Positions 10,318 to 18,883 of a DNA stretch of 35,182 nt are shown here, piece after piece; position 1 is the stretch's first letter, and the number at the start of each line of letters is the position of its first letter. The notes below the pieces were generated by a model. The model worked only from the letters and a program-made list of their open reading frames with translations, was not told the origin of the DNA and did no database searches. Source of the DNA: Suillus spraguei (Eukaryota > Basidiomycota > Agaricomycetes > Boletales > Suillaceae); contig JABCPU010000611.1 of the NCBI GenBank assembly GCA_016800925.1, forward strand, positions 1-35,182, in the 5' to 3' direction. A program made the translations under genes and the position numbers.

Positions 10318-11332
10318 ATGTCTGGAAAGAAATCCGATGCCCCTAAGTCTGCTGCTGACCTTGTGGCGGATCTGGAGCAGCAACTGGCGGCTGCTAAGGC
10401 TGCAGCGGAAGCTGAGGCGGAGCGGAAGCGGAAAGAGGCGGAGGAGCGGAAAAGGCAGGAGGAGTTGAAGCAGATTGAGTTGGCGGAGATCCGGAGGGAA
10501 ATGGAGGAGAAGAGGCGGAGAGCACTGATTGAGGCTCGGGTGAGTGCTGTGGACTCTTCCGGATCCGGATATTAATGGGTTGGCAAAGGCCAAGGCTGCT
10601 CCTGTGTCTGGAGCAAAGGATGGGTACTGCTCCCGTTGCGTCACTAAGGGCCGGATGTGCCAGTGGGGTGATGCTGAGAAGAATGCCATGGTGAGTCGTC
10701 CGAAAAACCTCGGATCCGCTGATTTCGACGTTTCGTAGATTAAGTCCTGTGACGTCTGCCAGAAGGACAAGGCCACTTGTCCTGGAAGGCCCGGATTCAT
10801 TAAGGGGCCCAAGGGCCGGAAGAGGCAGCGTCCTGCTGGTACTCCGTCTCCGAAGGGCAAAGGCAAGCGCCGTCAGAGGAGTCCTACTCCGGATGTGGCG
10901 GACGCGGATGTCTTCTCTAATCCAGTCACTATCGAAGGTATGGATGAGGATTTTGTGGAGTATGATGATCAGGCTTGGGTGGCTGCTGCTAATGGCATCA
11001 TTGCTGAGTTGGCGCGGACCAACGGACTTCTCCAAGATGGTATTGCGGCGGCGGAAGGGAGTCAGATTGCCATGGAGCGGATGAGCTCTACCATGGAGGC
11101 CTTCCTCCAGCAACAGAGGGAATTCCAGGCCCTGCTCATCGAGGAAATTCGGACCGGATTTAGGCTTTCCATTTCTGCCGGATCCGACAAGGATGGCGCT
11201 GGTGAGGAGATTGGGGAAGAGGTGGCGGATGAGAATGGAGGAGAGATGGCGGATGGGACTGGGGAGGAGATGGCGGATGGGACTGGGGAGGAGACTGGGG
11301 GTGCCGGAGGTGAAATGGAGACTGGAGCTTAG
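10318..11332 (+). CDS. Antisense three-exon gene in element E: coiled-coil, Zn2Cys6-like, acidic-tail protein
   Basis: Exons 10318-10539, 10589-10690 and 10739-11332 join in frame to 305 codons plus TAG. Both introns (49 and 48 bp) start with GTGAGT and end in AG; an acceptor 6 bp further on in intron 1 would also keep the frame. The ATG at 10318 has A at -3 and a pyrimidine-rich stretch upstream. Residues about 15-70 are Ala/Glu/Arg/Lys-rich and predicted coiled coil. Cysteines 88, 91, 98, 112, 115 and 122 form C-X2-C-X6-C-X13-C-X2-C-X6-C, close to the fungal Zn(II)2Cys6 cluster (usual middle spacing 5-12). A Lys/Arg-rich nuclear-signal-like stretch spans about 126-150. The C terminus has a helical part and an acidic tail built on a 24-bp repeat at about 11240-11300. 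It converges on the integrase gene, whose stop lies 57 bp away. A DNA-binding or regulatory role is an inference. Confidence 0.72.
10540..10588 (+). other. Intron 1 of the antisense gene
   Basis: GTGAGT donor, ATTAATG branch-like sequence, AAAG acceptor; 49 bp. Read as coding, the frame meets TAA at 10573. An alternative acceptor at 10594 also keeps the frame. Confidence 0.6.
10691..10738 (+). other. Intron 2 of the antisense gene
   Basis: GTGAGT donor, GCTGAT branch-like sequence, CGTAG acceptor; 48 bp. Removing it places the two cysteine triplets 13 residues apart and keeps the frame. Confidence 0.7.
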
Positions 11333-11389
11333 TCCAGATCCGGATTTCCGCTACTGCCCTCAATGTACTTATATTTCGTTATGTACTCT

Positions 11390-12547
11390 TCAAGCAATGG
11401 GACCAGGCTTGTCCGGATATGCTGAGTGGAAATCCGCTACGAGATCCGATGCATTTCCGAGTTCTGTGGCCAGTAACCAGGAAGTTTCTTCGTCCGTTCC
11501 TTCGTATCCGGACCAACGGACGAGGTATAGAAGTTGGCAGTGGTGCCTACGACGGTCCAGTTTAGAGTCCAGGATTTCGGATATCTCGTACTCTGGTTCT
11601 CCGTCGACTTCCACTGGTGGCGGAGGAGGTTGGATGCGATTGGGAATGGTGTTCAGAACTGCTGGCTCTAACTGCGAGACATGGAAAACAGGATGTACGG
11701 AACGCATAGAATCCGGAAGTCGGATGGCGAAAGAATGAGTACCCGGGCGGGATATAATTTCGAATGGTCCCAAATTCTTTTCCGAAAGTTTCTTCGATGG
11801 ACGAGTGGAGCGGAAGTACTTGGCTTTGACGAAGACTTGTTCTCCAATCCGGAAGTCTGGAGCAGGCTGTCTTTTAGCATCCGTGGGTCCTTGATAGCGT
11901 TTCTGAGCTTCGGACATCTCATCTTGGAGGAACTGGTGAAGTTTGTTAAGGTCTAGGGCATATTCCTGGGCACGGATGGAGGATAGGTCGCGTTCCGGAT
12001 GGATGGAAATGTTCGGATGATAACCTTTATTGGCGAAGAAAGGTGAAACTCCGGTAGTGGCACTCGGAGCATTATTGTATGCAAACTCTGCGAGGGGCAG
12101 CAGCTCAGACCAGTTGTCCTGCTGATAGTTGCAGTAGATCCGGAGGTACTGTTCCAGCATTTGGTTGGCACGTTCTGTTTGTCCGTCCCCTTCGGGATGA
12201 TATCCGGATGTGAAGTGTAGGACCATGTCCAATGCCTTTCCTAGGGAACGGAAGAAGTGGGATACGAACTCTGTTCCTCGATCCGAGGTTACATGGGACG
12301 GGACTCCATGCTTAGAGAAGACATGGAGGAGAAATAGACGGGCGAGATCAGGAGAAGTAATGGTGTCGTGGGTCGGGACGAATATGGCTTGCTTGGATAA
12401 ACGATCTATGATGACAAGGATGGCTGTAAAGCCAGATGAGTCCGGAAGTTGTTCAATGAAATCCATAGAGATGGAATTCCATGGTTTTTCTGGGACGGGA
12501 AGTTGCTTGAGTAGACCGTAGGGCTTATGTCTCGGAACTTTGGCTCA
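11390..12547 (-). CDS. pol: Element E integrase core and chromodomain (end of pol)
   Basis: Open from the TGA at 12545-12547 to the stop at 11390. The integrase core has its first Asp in MDFIEQLP, the second in SDRGTEF and the Glu in GQTERANQMLEQYL, giving a full DDE triad. A GPFEI-type C-terminal domain follows, then a proline tract and a complete chromodomain (EPEYEISEIL...YLVRWSGY...TSWL). Integrase inserts the cDNA, and the chromodomain is known in chromoviruses to bind modified histones. The upstream part of pol is cut off only by single TGA codons, so this may be translated poorly or not at all. It converges with the antisense gene. Confidence 0.9.
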
Positions 12548-12901
12548 GGCGCAGGATGTGCAGGATCTGACATACTCTTTGACAAAGGCTCGTACTCTGG
12601 GCCAGGTATAGTTGCGTCGGATGAGCTCGAGAGTACAATTCTGTCCGAAATGTCCGGATAGGGGGTGGTCATGGCAATTCCGGAGGATGCGAAGTTGTAG
12701 ATCATTGGTATCCGGAATGTAGATGCGGTTGTCACAACAAAGGAATCCACCATCGTCTATTGTCCATCTCGGATCTGAAGGAACCGTAAAATGTGTTTGT
12801 GCAATGGGGTCATGAGGGAGTGCTATCAGAATGTCTTTCCGGAGGTGTTCGGTGTCCATAAGAACAGCTGCTCTAAGGACCGGAGTTGCTAAAATGGAAG
12901 C
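12548..12901 (-). pseudogene. pol: Element E integrase zinc-binding domain between two nonsense codons
   Basis: The - strand frame carries the integrase HHCC domain: HDHPLSGHFGQ, LELIRRNYTWPRVR and CTSC. Directly upstream is a TGA at 12902-12904 and directly downstream a TGA at 12545-12547. Family sequence has Arg at each place, so both look like CGA-to-TGA changes. Without these two codons the frame would run unbroken from the RNase H remnant into the integrase core. Confidence 0.88.
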
Positions 12902-14232
12902 TCATAGGGACGAAGCTAATTGTTCTGAAGCAAATATTGGACGGAGGTTGTGAGGGTTAATCTGAGCGTAGTCCTTATCCCCCTCTTTAGGGTAGACGTC
13001 CCATCGTTTAGTGAGGGAATCTGGCTTGACTCCAAGTCTTCCAGGACAGTAACGGATAACGAGGTTGAACTGATGGAGGAACTCGGACCAGCGGGCCTGA
13101 CGACGGGATAGCAGTTTGGTGGTTAAGGCCGCGGAAATCCACACAAAGGCGGAGGGATCCATCCTTCTTTTGACAAATAGGACGGGGGCTCCGTGGGGAG
13201 AAGATGAGGAGCGGAGGAGTCCGGACGAGATGTTTTCGTCAAGGAACTTCCGGAGGGCCTCAAGCTCTACCGGAGAAAGAGAGTATATGGTTCCGAGAGG
13301 CGGACTAGCCCCTTCTTCCAACTCAATCTTGAGATCGTAGGGTCGATGTGGGGGAAGTTGTCCGGCTTTGCCTTTGTCGAAGACATCCGCAAATTCATGG
13401 TAGTTGGAAGGGATTCTAGAGAGGTCTGGAGGATCGGATGATATGGATGCGGATCGAAGGTTTACTTCGGAGGGACAGAGGTAGATGCTGAACTGAGTAG
13501 ATCCTTCTAACTTGCAGGCACGGCAAAAGGCCACTGTGTTTATCAACGATATGTTAGGGACTGGGGTACCAGCGGAGGGTTCGGATTTGGTCAGAGGCGG
13601 AGTCTCTGCCACGGATGGGGTGCTCTGAGGCGACGGAGATTTTGGAGGGGAGGAATCTTCCTTGGGTGGAATACCCAAAGGTAACAGAGGTGTCGGATTG
13701 GATTTTCCTGCCATGGTCGGTGTGTCTGGAGGCAGCGGTGATGCGGATGGGGTTAATGGCACTCCTTGTTCAGTAGTTCGGAACTCGATGCTGCCCAATA
13801 CCCAGTCAATCAACGGATTGTGTCGGGTGAGCCAGCTATATCCGAGAACGATATAACATGAGGAATCCAAAGGGGTGACGTAGAATGTGTCGGAAGTGAT
13901 TACACCGGAGGAGAATCGGACGGATAAGTTTATGGCTTCGACAATATTGTTATTGCATGTACCATCAAATAAACGGAGTGGAAGCGGAGGAATCTGATAG
14001 GTAGGAATTTTATGTTCTCGGACGAAATCAGTGTCTATGAAGCAGTGGGAGGAACCACAGTCTATGAGGGCCGGAAAGTCAGATATATTGGAGAAAGATG
14101 GAAGAGAGACATATGGACACAGAGAGTTCGGATCAGGAAGAGTTACAGCGTTGAGTCGTAGTTCCGTTGCACGGGTTGGGCCAACGCGACCCTCATCCCG
14201 TACGGAGTCAGGAGGGTCGCGGACTAATTTTT
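12902..14232 (-). pseudogene. pol: Element E pol N-terminal part: protease and deleted RT/RNase H
   Basis: The frame is entered by -1 slippage from gag. The protease shows ALIDCGSSHCFID, with Cys where DSG or DTG is usual, and later YIVLGYSWLTRHNPLIDW. A proline/serine linker is followed by the pre-RT YHEFADVFDK and HRPYDLKIEL segment, then SSPHGAPVLFVK, the start of RT. At about 13121 the sequence jumps from the RT block around VDFRGLN to the end of RNase H (TTKLLSRRQARWSEFL). The palm, the YxDD site and nearly all of RNase H are therefore missing. A one-base deletion just before this junction is compensated across it, so the ORF stays open to the TGA at 12902. Confidence 0.9.
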
Positions 14233-14233
14233 T
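14185..14233 (-). promoter_or_regulatory. -1 ribosomal frameshift signal between gag and pol of element E
   Basis: On the - strand, the heptamer A AAA AAT in the gag frame (14227-14233) is immediately followed by the gag TAG. Slipping back one base enters the pol frame. A 5-nt spacer (14222-14226) separates it from a perfect 10-bp GC-rich stem, CGCGACCCTC with GAGGGTCGCG (14212-14221 with 14185-14194), with a 17-nt loop. Heptamer pattern, spacing and stem match the known signal layout. Confidence 0.85.
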
Positions 14234-15516
14234 GCCTCATCCGAGGCTTCCAGTTCCGTTTCCGGAGTGAGCACAGTAGCGCGGCCTTTGGCAGCGTGCG
14301 AAGTGGATTTGGTGCATTCCCGGGCAGTGTGACCAGGTCCGCTGCAGAACATACAGAGCCTTTTGTCAATACGTCTCTGACACTCCTGGGTGGTTAGCTT
14401 TCCGTCCGCACCAACAACGCTAGGGAGATCCGAAACTTTCGGGGCAGAGGATGTTGTGGAGGATGTGGGTTTATTGAATTTGGGCGTATCGGATCCGGAT
14501 GAGTTGGAACTCGTCCGGTCGGATGTTGACTGCCTGGGAGGATTGGAAGAGGTGGTTCTACTCTCTCGGGTGACTTCGCCCCTCCGTTCCCAGTAACAGG
14601 TGTCGATGGTCTTGGCGAGAGTCTTGAACTCCGAAAAAGTAGTGGGCTTACCCATGCGACTAATCTCATCTTTGATTCGGGCCGGAAGTCCATTGTAGAA
14701 TTGGCATCGTAGGGCTCCGTCTCCCCATTCGCGTACTTGGGAGGCAAGTCGCTGGAATTCTACAACGTACTTGTTGATCCGTTGTCCGTCACGCATGTGG
14801 AGTTGTTCTAACTGCATCTCTGCGTCTCCGGAGGGATTGTGTGGTCCAAAATTGGTTTGGAGCTCGAGCATGAACTCGGAGTAGTCATCCATCCAGTCCG
14901 GACGGTTGCTATATCCGTCCGAAAGGAGGTCCGGTTCAAACCACTCGAGAGCCATACCCTTAAGGTAGGATTGGGCGAAATTGACTTTAGCGCGTCCGGA
15001 ACGGAAAGCGCTAGGTTTGCTCTGGAAGTTGAGCTCACATTGGACGAAGAATGCCCGGAGCTTGCAAGGTTCGGACCCATCGAAGGTATCTGGCTCACGG
15101 ATTTTGACTTTGCTATCATCCAAGGTGGGGGTACGACGGCTACTGCGAGCGAGGTGGTTAATGGCTACGGATAGTTGGGCTAGGACCTGGTCCTGAGGGC
15201 TCAGGTGGATTTTATCTTCTTCGTCATCCAGGTCCTTATTGTCCGGATCATCAACTTCATCATCTGGTAGGTTACTGCGCAGCTCATCATCAAAGCAAAT
15301 GGTCGGGCGCGAATTGGAGTCTGGGTTATCCGGGTTCCGAGTTGGTGTTATCGGATCCGGTCTGACTTGACGGGCGGAGATACTTTGACCTATGTCGCTC
15401 ATGCTTGCGCGGCGTTGAGAGAAACTGGTGAATGTTTGGACGATGGGTGTGGGATCTCGTTGGATCGGACCAAGTCCGGCTCCTCGGAGTGTGTTTTGAG
15501 TTTTACGGGGAGGCAT
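14224..15516 (-). CDS. gag: Element E Gag polyprotein (430 aa), intact
   Basis: Unbroken 430-codon frame from the ATG at 15514-15516, about 50 bp inside the 5' LTR, to TAG. An acidic N-terminal stretch is followed by the retrotransposon capsid domain (about residues 135-290; FDGSEPCKLRAFFVQCELNF, KGMALEWFEP, EFMLELQTNFG, QYVVEF-like helix, FYNGLP). Next comes a Ser/Thr-rich linker and one zinc knuckle, CMFCSGPGHTAREC (CX2CX4HX4C), near residue 395. It forms the particle shell and binds element RNA. It has no disabling change, unlike pol. It ends on the frameshift signal. Confidence 0.95.
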   Translation of the reverse strand: MPPRKTQNTLRGAGLGPIQRDPTPIVQTFTSFSQRRASMSDIGQSISARQVRPDPITPTRNPDNPDSNSRPTICFDDELRSNLPDDEVDDPDNKDLDDEEDKIHLSPQDQVLAQLSVAINHLARSSRRTPTLDDSKVKIREPDTFDGSEPCKLRAFFVQCELNFQSKPSAFRSGRAKVNFAQSYLKGMALEWFEPDLLSDGYSNRPDWMDDYSEFMLELQTNFGPHNPSGDAEMQLEQLHMRDGQRINKYVVEFQRLASQVREWGDGALRCQFYNGLPARIKDEISRMGKPTTFSEFKTLAKTIDTCYWERRGEVTRESRTTSSNPPRQSTSDRTSSNSSGSDTPKFNKPTSSTTSSAPKVSDLPSVVGADGKLTTQECQRRIDKRLCMFCSGPGHTARECTKSTSHAAKGRATVLTPETELEASDEAKN

Positions 15517-15553
15517 GATATGGGATGGTTGCTAAGTTACTCGGAAAGGTTTG

Positions 15554-15564
15554 AGTTCGAATAT
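15554..15564 (-). promoter_or_regulatory. Self-priming primer-binding site of element E
   Basis: Two bases inside the 5' LTR edge. The + strand reads AGTTCGAATAT, a perfect 11-nt inverted match to ATATTCGAACT at 15944-15954 in the 5' LTR. That site begins 27 bp downstream (element sense) of the TATA box, so the RNA 5' end can pair with this site as in Tf1-type self-priming. Confidence 0.78.
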
Positions 15565-15566
15565 AC

Positions 15567-16335
15567 TATTAAGACTGTACTCAAGGGTAGAGAGATCCGA
15601 AGGGCTTTGGCCTCAGTTCGTACACTGTGCCCCTTTCTCGAGTAATGCCCCTTATTTCAGGGAGGAGTTATTCGTCCGAAGACCCGGAAGGAGTTGCGTG
15701 ACGGATCCGGGTGTCCGAAGGTGTCGGATATGATACGTCCGAAGGTTATTCGGAACGTAAGGAGAGGACAGAGATTAAGGCTAGTTTCAGAACGAGTTCC
15801 TAACTAGAAACTAACGGAGATGGACTATCCGAAGATAGAGTCGGAGATATAGACTATAGGAATCAATCCTAAGTCTTGGAAGGTGACTTAAAGTGGAAAG
15901 TGGCTTAAGTCCGGAGGAGGCAGAATGAGTAGAATCTAAGATGATATTCGAACTAAGGTTCTACGGAGATCTACAAGTGATTTATATACTGTAAGTATCT
16001 AAGACTAATAATCAGCAAGTCCGGGACCGAGGGCTATGTACGAAGTGTAGCGGAAGTCTATTAGTTAATGCACAGCGGATCAGTAAGCATGAATCGGAAA
16101 TGAACACAGGAAACGGATCAGTAACACAGGATGGAAATATAAACAGCCAGAGTACCGGTAGCAGGAGAAATGACGAAAGGAGATAGACGCAGATGTACAC
16201 AAGGGAGTTAAGGTGCGAGAAGTGAGTACATTCGGATGGGTGGTCCAGACAAGATCTGTGGACCGGACAGATATGGAAATGATCGGATCTGGACGGATAT
16301 GGTCGGATCTGAGATTAGAGGTATGGTATATGACA
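15567..16335 (-). repeat. 5' LTR of element E (769 bp)
   Basis: Same length as the left copy, no indels. The element-sense promoter is in this copy: TATATAAA at 15981-15988, and the predicted RNA start at 15954. The outer edge is followed by GTCAT. Confidence 0.95.
15981..15988 (-). promoter_or_regulatory. TATA box of element E
   Basis: TATATAAA on the - strand, 27 bp before the 11-mer that pairs with the primer site. The same 27-bp spacing holds in the 3' LTR (9768 to 9741) and in the solo LTR (22285 to 22258). Confidence 0.7.
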
Positions 16336-16340
16336 GTCAT
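16336..16340. repeat. Target-site duplication of element E, right copy
   Basis: GTCAT, matching 9349-9353. Removing E and one copy rejoins element D's gag in frame. Confidence 0.92.
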
Positions 16341-16481
16341 TGTGTCAGAGGTGTGGTAGGATATATGCATCTGGTCTGCTTCAGATTCCGAAGAAGAATT
16401 GTTATGAGATGGTCTGGGAGGATCAGGAGGAGCAGTTGTTTTCAGGTGGATGTTTCTCAGTGGTAGGGATGAAGCAGGCAT
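16341..16481 (-). pseudogene. gag: Element D gag N-terminal end, separated by element E
   Basis: An ATG at 16479-16481 opens a frame (MPASSLPLRNIHLK, then a Ser/Glu-rich stretch to SDT) that continues in the same frame in the piece ending at 9353 once E and one target-site copy are disregarded. The rest of the apparent ORF to 16080 is read-through into E's LTR. Confidence 0.75.
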
Positions 16482-16640
16482 CTGGAGTTCAGTTGTGCAT
16501 GAACGCGTGACTATAGTACTTTTGACAGTTGGTTTCTTCTTTGTGGAAGACAGTTTGGCGGTTCAGGTGGTGGGCAGGCAGCCCTTCTTGAGTTCAAGAG
16601 GTGGGTGGTGGTTGAAGGATGGTTTAAACAGTTTTATTGA
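16482..16640 (-). other. Leader of element D between putative LTR and gag
   Basis: 159 bp, C/A-rich in element sense, no ORF. No tRNA-type or self-complementary primer site could be identified, which leaves the LTR edge uncertain. Confidence 0.4.
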
Positions 16641-16906
16641 TGTTTAAAAAAAGTGGAGACTCACCGCAGAGTGGCAGTGAGAAACACTAGAACAAATTGA
16701 ACAATATAACAGGACAAAACCGTGGATTTTAGATGTGATACAAAATGAGCAGATGATAGTATCTAAGAGACCCGAGTCTGACCATATGTGAGGTCCGAAA
16801 CCGTAATATAAGCGATACGAACAGACACGTGACTGATGTAGTAAGCAGCGAGCTTACAGTTGGTTATGTACATGTTAATTACATAGTAATTAGTAATGTT
16901 ATAACA
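16641..16906 (-). repeat. Putative 5' LTR of element D
   Basis: A 266-bp stretch starting TGTTTAAAAA and ending GTTATAACA on the + strand, bounded by TG and CA, at the right distance upstream of gag. The partner LTR lies outside the window, so this is only a proposal. Confidence 0.35.
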
Positions 16907-17360
16907 GTTCATTCGGGAACTCAGATTCGAACAAACTAGAGTTATTAATTAAATCTAATTATATAACACACTGCTCACCATAGTAGTAATGAAAGAACAG
17001 CTAAACAGGAGATTGAGCTATGAATGTGCAGCAACACAGCAGGGTGAATGGAATTGGAGACCCATGATAAAAAGAAGTCAAAGTCGCCATGGTAGTCAAA
17101 TAAAACAGCCCAAAAAGGAGAAAGAATGATGAACATTCAATCGAGCTGTCCGGACTGAAATAAGGTTCGCCAATACCGTCTATGAAAGCTGCGAATTGCA
17201 GGTCCACCATAGTCCGAATTGACATTGTTGAGACTCAAGATGTGAATACTATTCCATAATGTCGATAACTTTACGTACACTGCAATTCAACCATCCGTAG
17301 AAATCTGTATGCTGCTTTGCATCGGAAAAACGATCCCTTGTATATTTTGGCAATTACATA
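16907..17360. other. Intergenic sequence downstream of the peptidase
   Basis: AT-rich near 16930-16970. It contains a 74-codon - strand ORF with no recognisable motif. Nothing else is supported. Confidence 0.4.
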
Positions 17361-18849
17361 TTAGTTGGTAGTGGCATAAGTGAACGAGGTCATGGCAAAA
17401 CCGATCTTGCGGTTATCGTGATCTAACACAGTGTAGAAGCGCTGCATAAATGTCCAGCCAATAATAAAGTCAAGCCCTGCGCCAGTTGGCATACTCAGGG
17501 TTTTAATGATGAGATATATGTCATCCTTCTCAGCATGAATCCTGTGGTTGAGAGAACGAGGCCAAATTTGAGTGTTAGGGCTGAGACTGAAGACTCCCTG
17601 TACAAAACAGTGAACAAGGGGTGTGAGGGCTGACAGAATTGACATATGTTGCCAATATGGAACTTCAACTCCTGTAGGGCACTGTACTGGCGAGAGGTAA
17701 TATGGAGAAGACCGTTCCACTTATTGATAGTGGCGCCAATTGCAGCCCGGTACCTGCCATAGGCATCTATCGAACACTGATTAGACAATTATTACTCGCT
17801 GCACCCTAAATACAAACCGGAAGCAATGTAAATAAAGTTGCAGCCAGTATCGATGATACCAGCAGTAGGGAACAAGATGTTGATGTCCCTGTTGCCGTAC
17901 ATGATTCTCTGATCAAGACCCCAGTATCTCTGTGAGTGGCGGGTGTTGGTGATATCTCTGAAACAACACAATTACTAAGAGTCTGGATTGATCTAGGAGC
18001 TGAGGTAGCTTATGTGTATACAATGTTACTAGTGCACTTGGTGTAGTCAGGTTCACCAAAGGCGAGCTGTCCGGTGTCTCCATCCCCAGTTCGGAGGGGC
18101 TGGAAAAACATGCCAACAATGTTCTGACAAATGGCGCCTGCGGTAACCAGCCAGTCAGTAAAAGTTGGATATGCGGCAGGCAGGTCATTTGTCAGGGTGC
18201 TGACTGTCAAATCTTGAGGCCCGATGCCAAGGACACTGTCAGAGTCTCTGAAGTTGCTCACAGTAGAAGCAACAGCGAGTTCGTAGTTGGGGATGGTGAT
18301 CCCATGACTGAGAGTGACAGTATCGATGAAGAAAGTTCCTATAGATAGTTGTAGGTATTTTCAACTTATGATATTGTTGTATGTCATACCAGAGAAGGAG
18401 GTTGTACTAGGAAACTCACTACCACCGTAGGATTCCTTCATGCCCCGTCTGGTGTTGAAGCCGGTTTCGCCATATGGAGTGCCAGTGCCAATCCATGTGA
18501 CCGCGCTACCGCAGTCGACAGCCAATTTGTCTTCAATAATGAATTAGCAGCCACGTGTTTTCTCAATGTTGAACTAACAGGTTGTGGGGGGGCTGCCAAC
18601 GTTAAGTGCTACGATGTATCTACCCCAGGAGTATGTCATAGGAATGCTTTCAGCACATCGGCCATGCATATTGTAGTCCCTGAAGGTCGCCACACAAGCT
18701 TTATCATGTTGCACGAGGTTAATAGTACCATTGGAGGAGTTCAGTCTCCTGGTAAGGGGGAGGATGATGGGGGAATCGCGAACTTCAACGGGCGATCCCG
18801 TGATTGACAAAGCTAGGAGAAGTGTCAAGAAGGATACGGTGAGGAACAT
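17361..18849 (-). CDS. Secreted A1 family aspartic peptidase (polyporopepsin-like), possibly a pseudogene
   Basis: Six exons (18579-18849, 18390-18530, 18014-18338, 17818-17957, 17648-17766, 17361-17597) total 411 codons, a normal length for secreted pepsin-like enzymes. An N-terminal hydrophobic signal (MFLTVSFLTLLLALS) and a propeptide come first. The first lobe has the VGSPPTTY lead-in and active site VDCGS, where the family has DTGS. A flap-like SYGGSEF follows, then FGEPDYTKC, YWGLDQ, the second active site IIDTGC, and a C-terminal YLIIKTL...FMQRFYTVLD...IGFA typical of the family. Introns are 48-56 bp. Introns 1, 2 and 4 are GT-AG; introns 3 (17958-18013) and 5 (17598-17647) start ATAAGC and ATATGT where GT is expected. 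The frame is otherwise uninterrupted. It would digest extracellular protein if active. Confidence 0.82.
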
Positions 18850-18883
18850 GGCTTATTGGACATAATATCATCCTCAGTAGCCC

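Larger units (their letters stand above)
9354..16335 (-). mobile_element. Element E: complete but RT-deleted Ty3/gypsy chromovirus with antisense gene
   Basis: Two LTRs of exactly 769 bp enclose a - strand gag, a -1 frameshift signal, a pol lacking most of RT and RNase H, integrase and chromodomain. Between integrase and the 3' LTR lies an intron-containing gene on the + strand. GTCAT flanks both ends. The LTRs differ at roughly twenty positions by eye, almost all transitions and no indels, so the insertion is moderately young and postdates D, whose gag it splits. Because RT is largely gone, E could move only with RT supplied by a relative. Confidence 0.95.

Noticed and set aside
10285..11113. 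Two - strand ORFs (193 and 239 codons) in E between integrase and the 3' LTR, in the element's own direction
   Set aside because: They are Ser/Pro-rich reverse readings of the + strand gene, whose intron signals, cysteine spacing and in-frame exons are much stronger evidence.
11160..11363. His/Pro/Ser-rich repeated - strand ORF
   Set aside because: Reverse reading of the 24-bp repeat encoding the acidic tail of the antisense protein.
16080..16481. 133-codon - strand ORF as a single gene
   Set aside because: Only 16341-16481 is element D gag; the rest is read-through into E's LTR.
16641..16906. Self-priming or tRNA primer site for element D
   Set aside because: No complement to the putative leader start was found in the proposed LTR and no TGG-type site is present, so nothing was annotated.
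17001..17225. 74-codon - strand ORF downstream of the peptidase
   Set aside because: No motif, no signals of splicing or conservation visible; could be chance.
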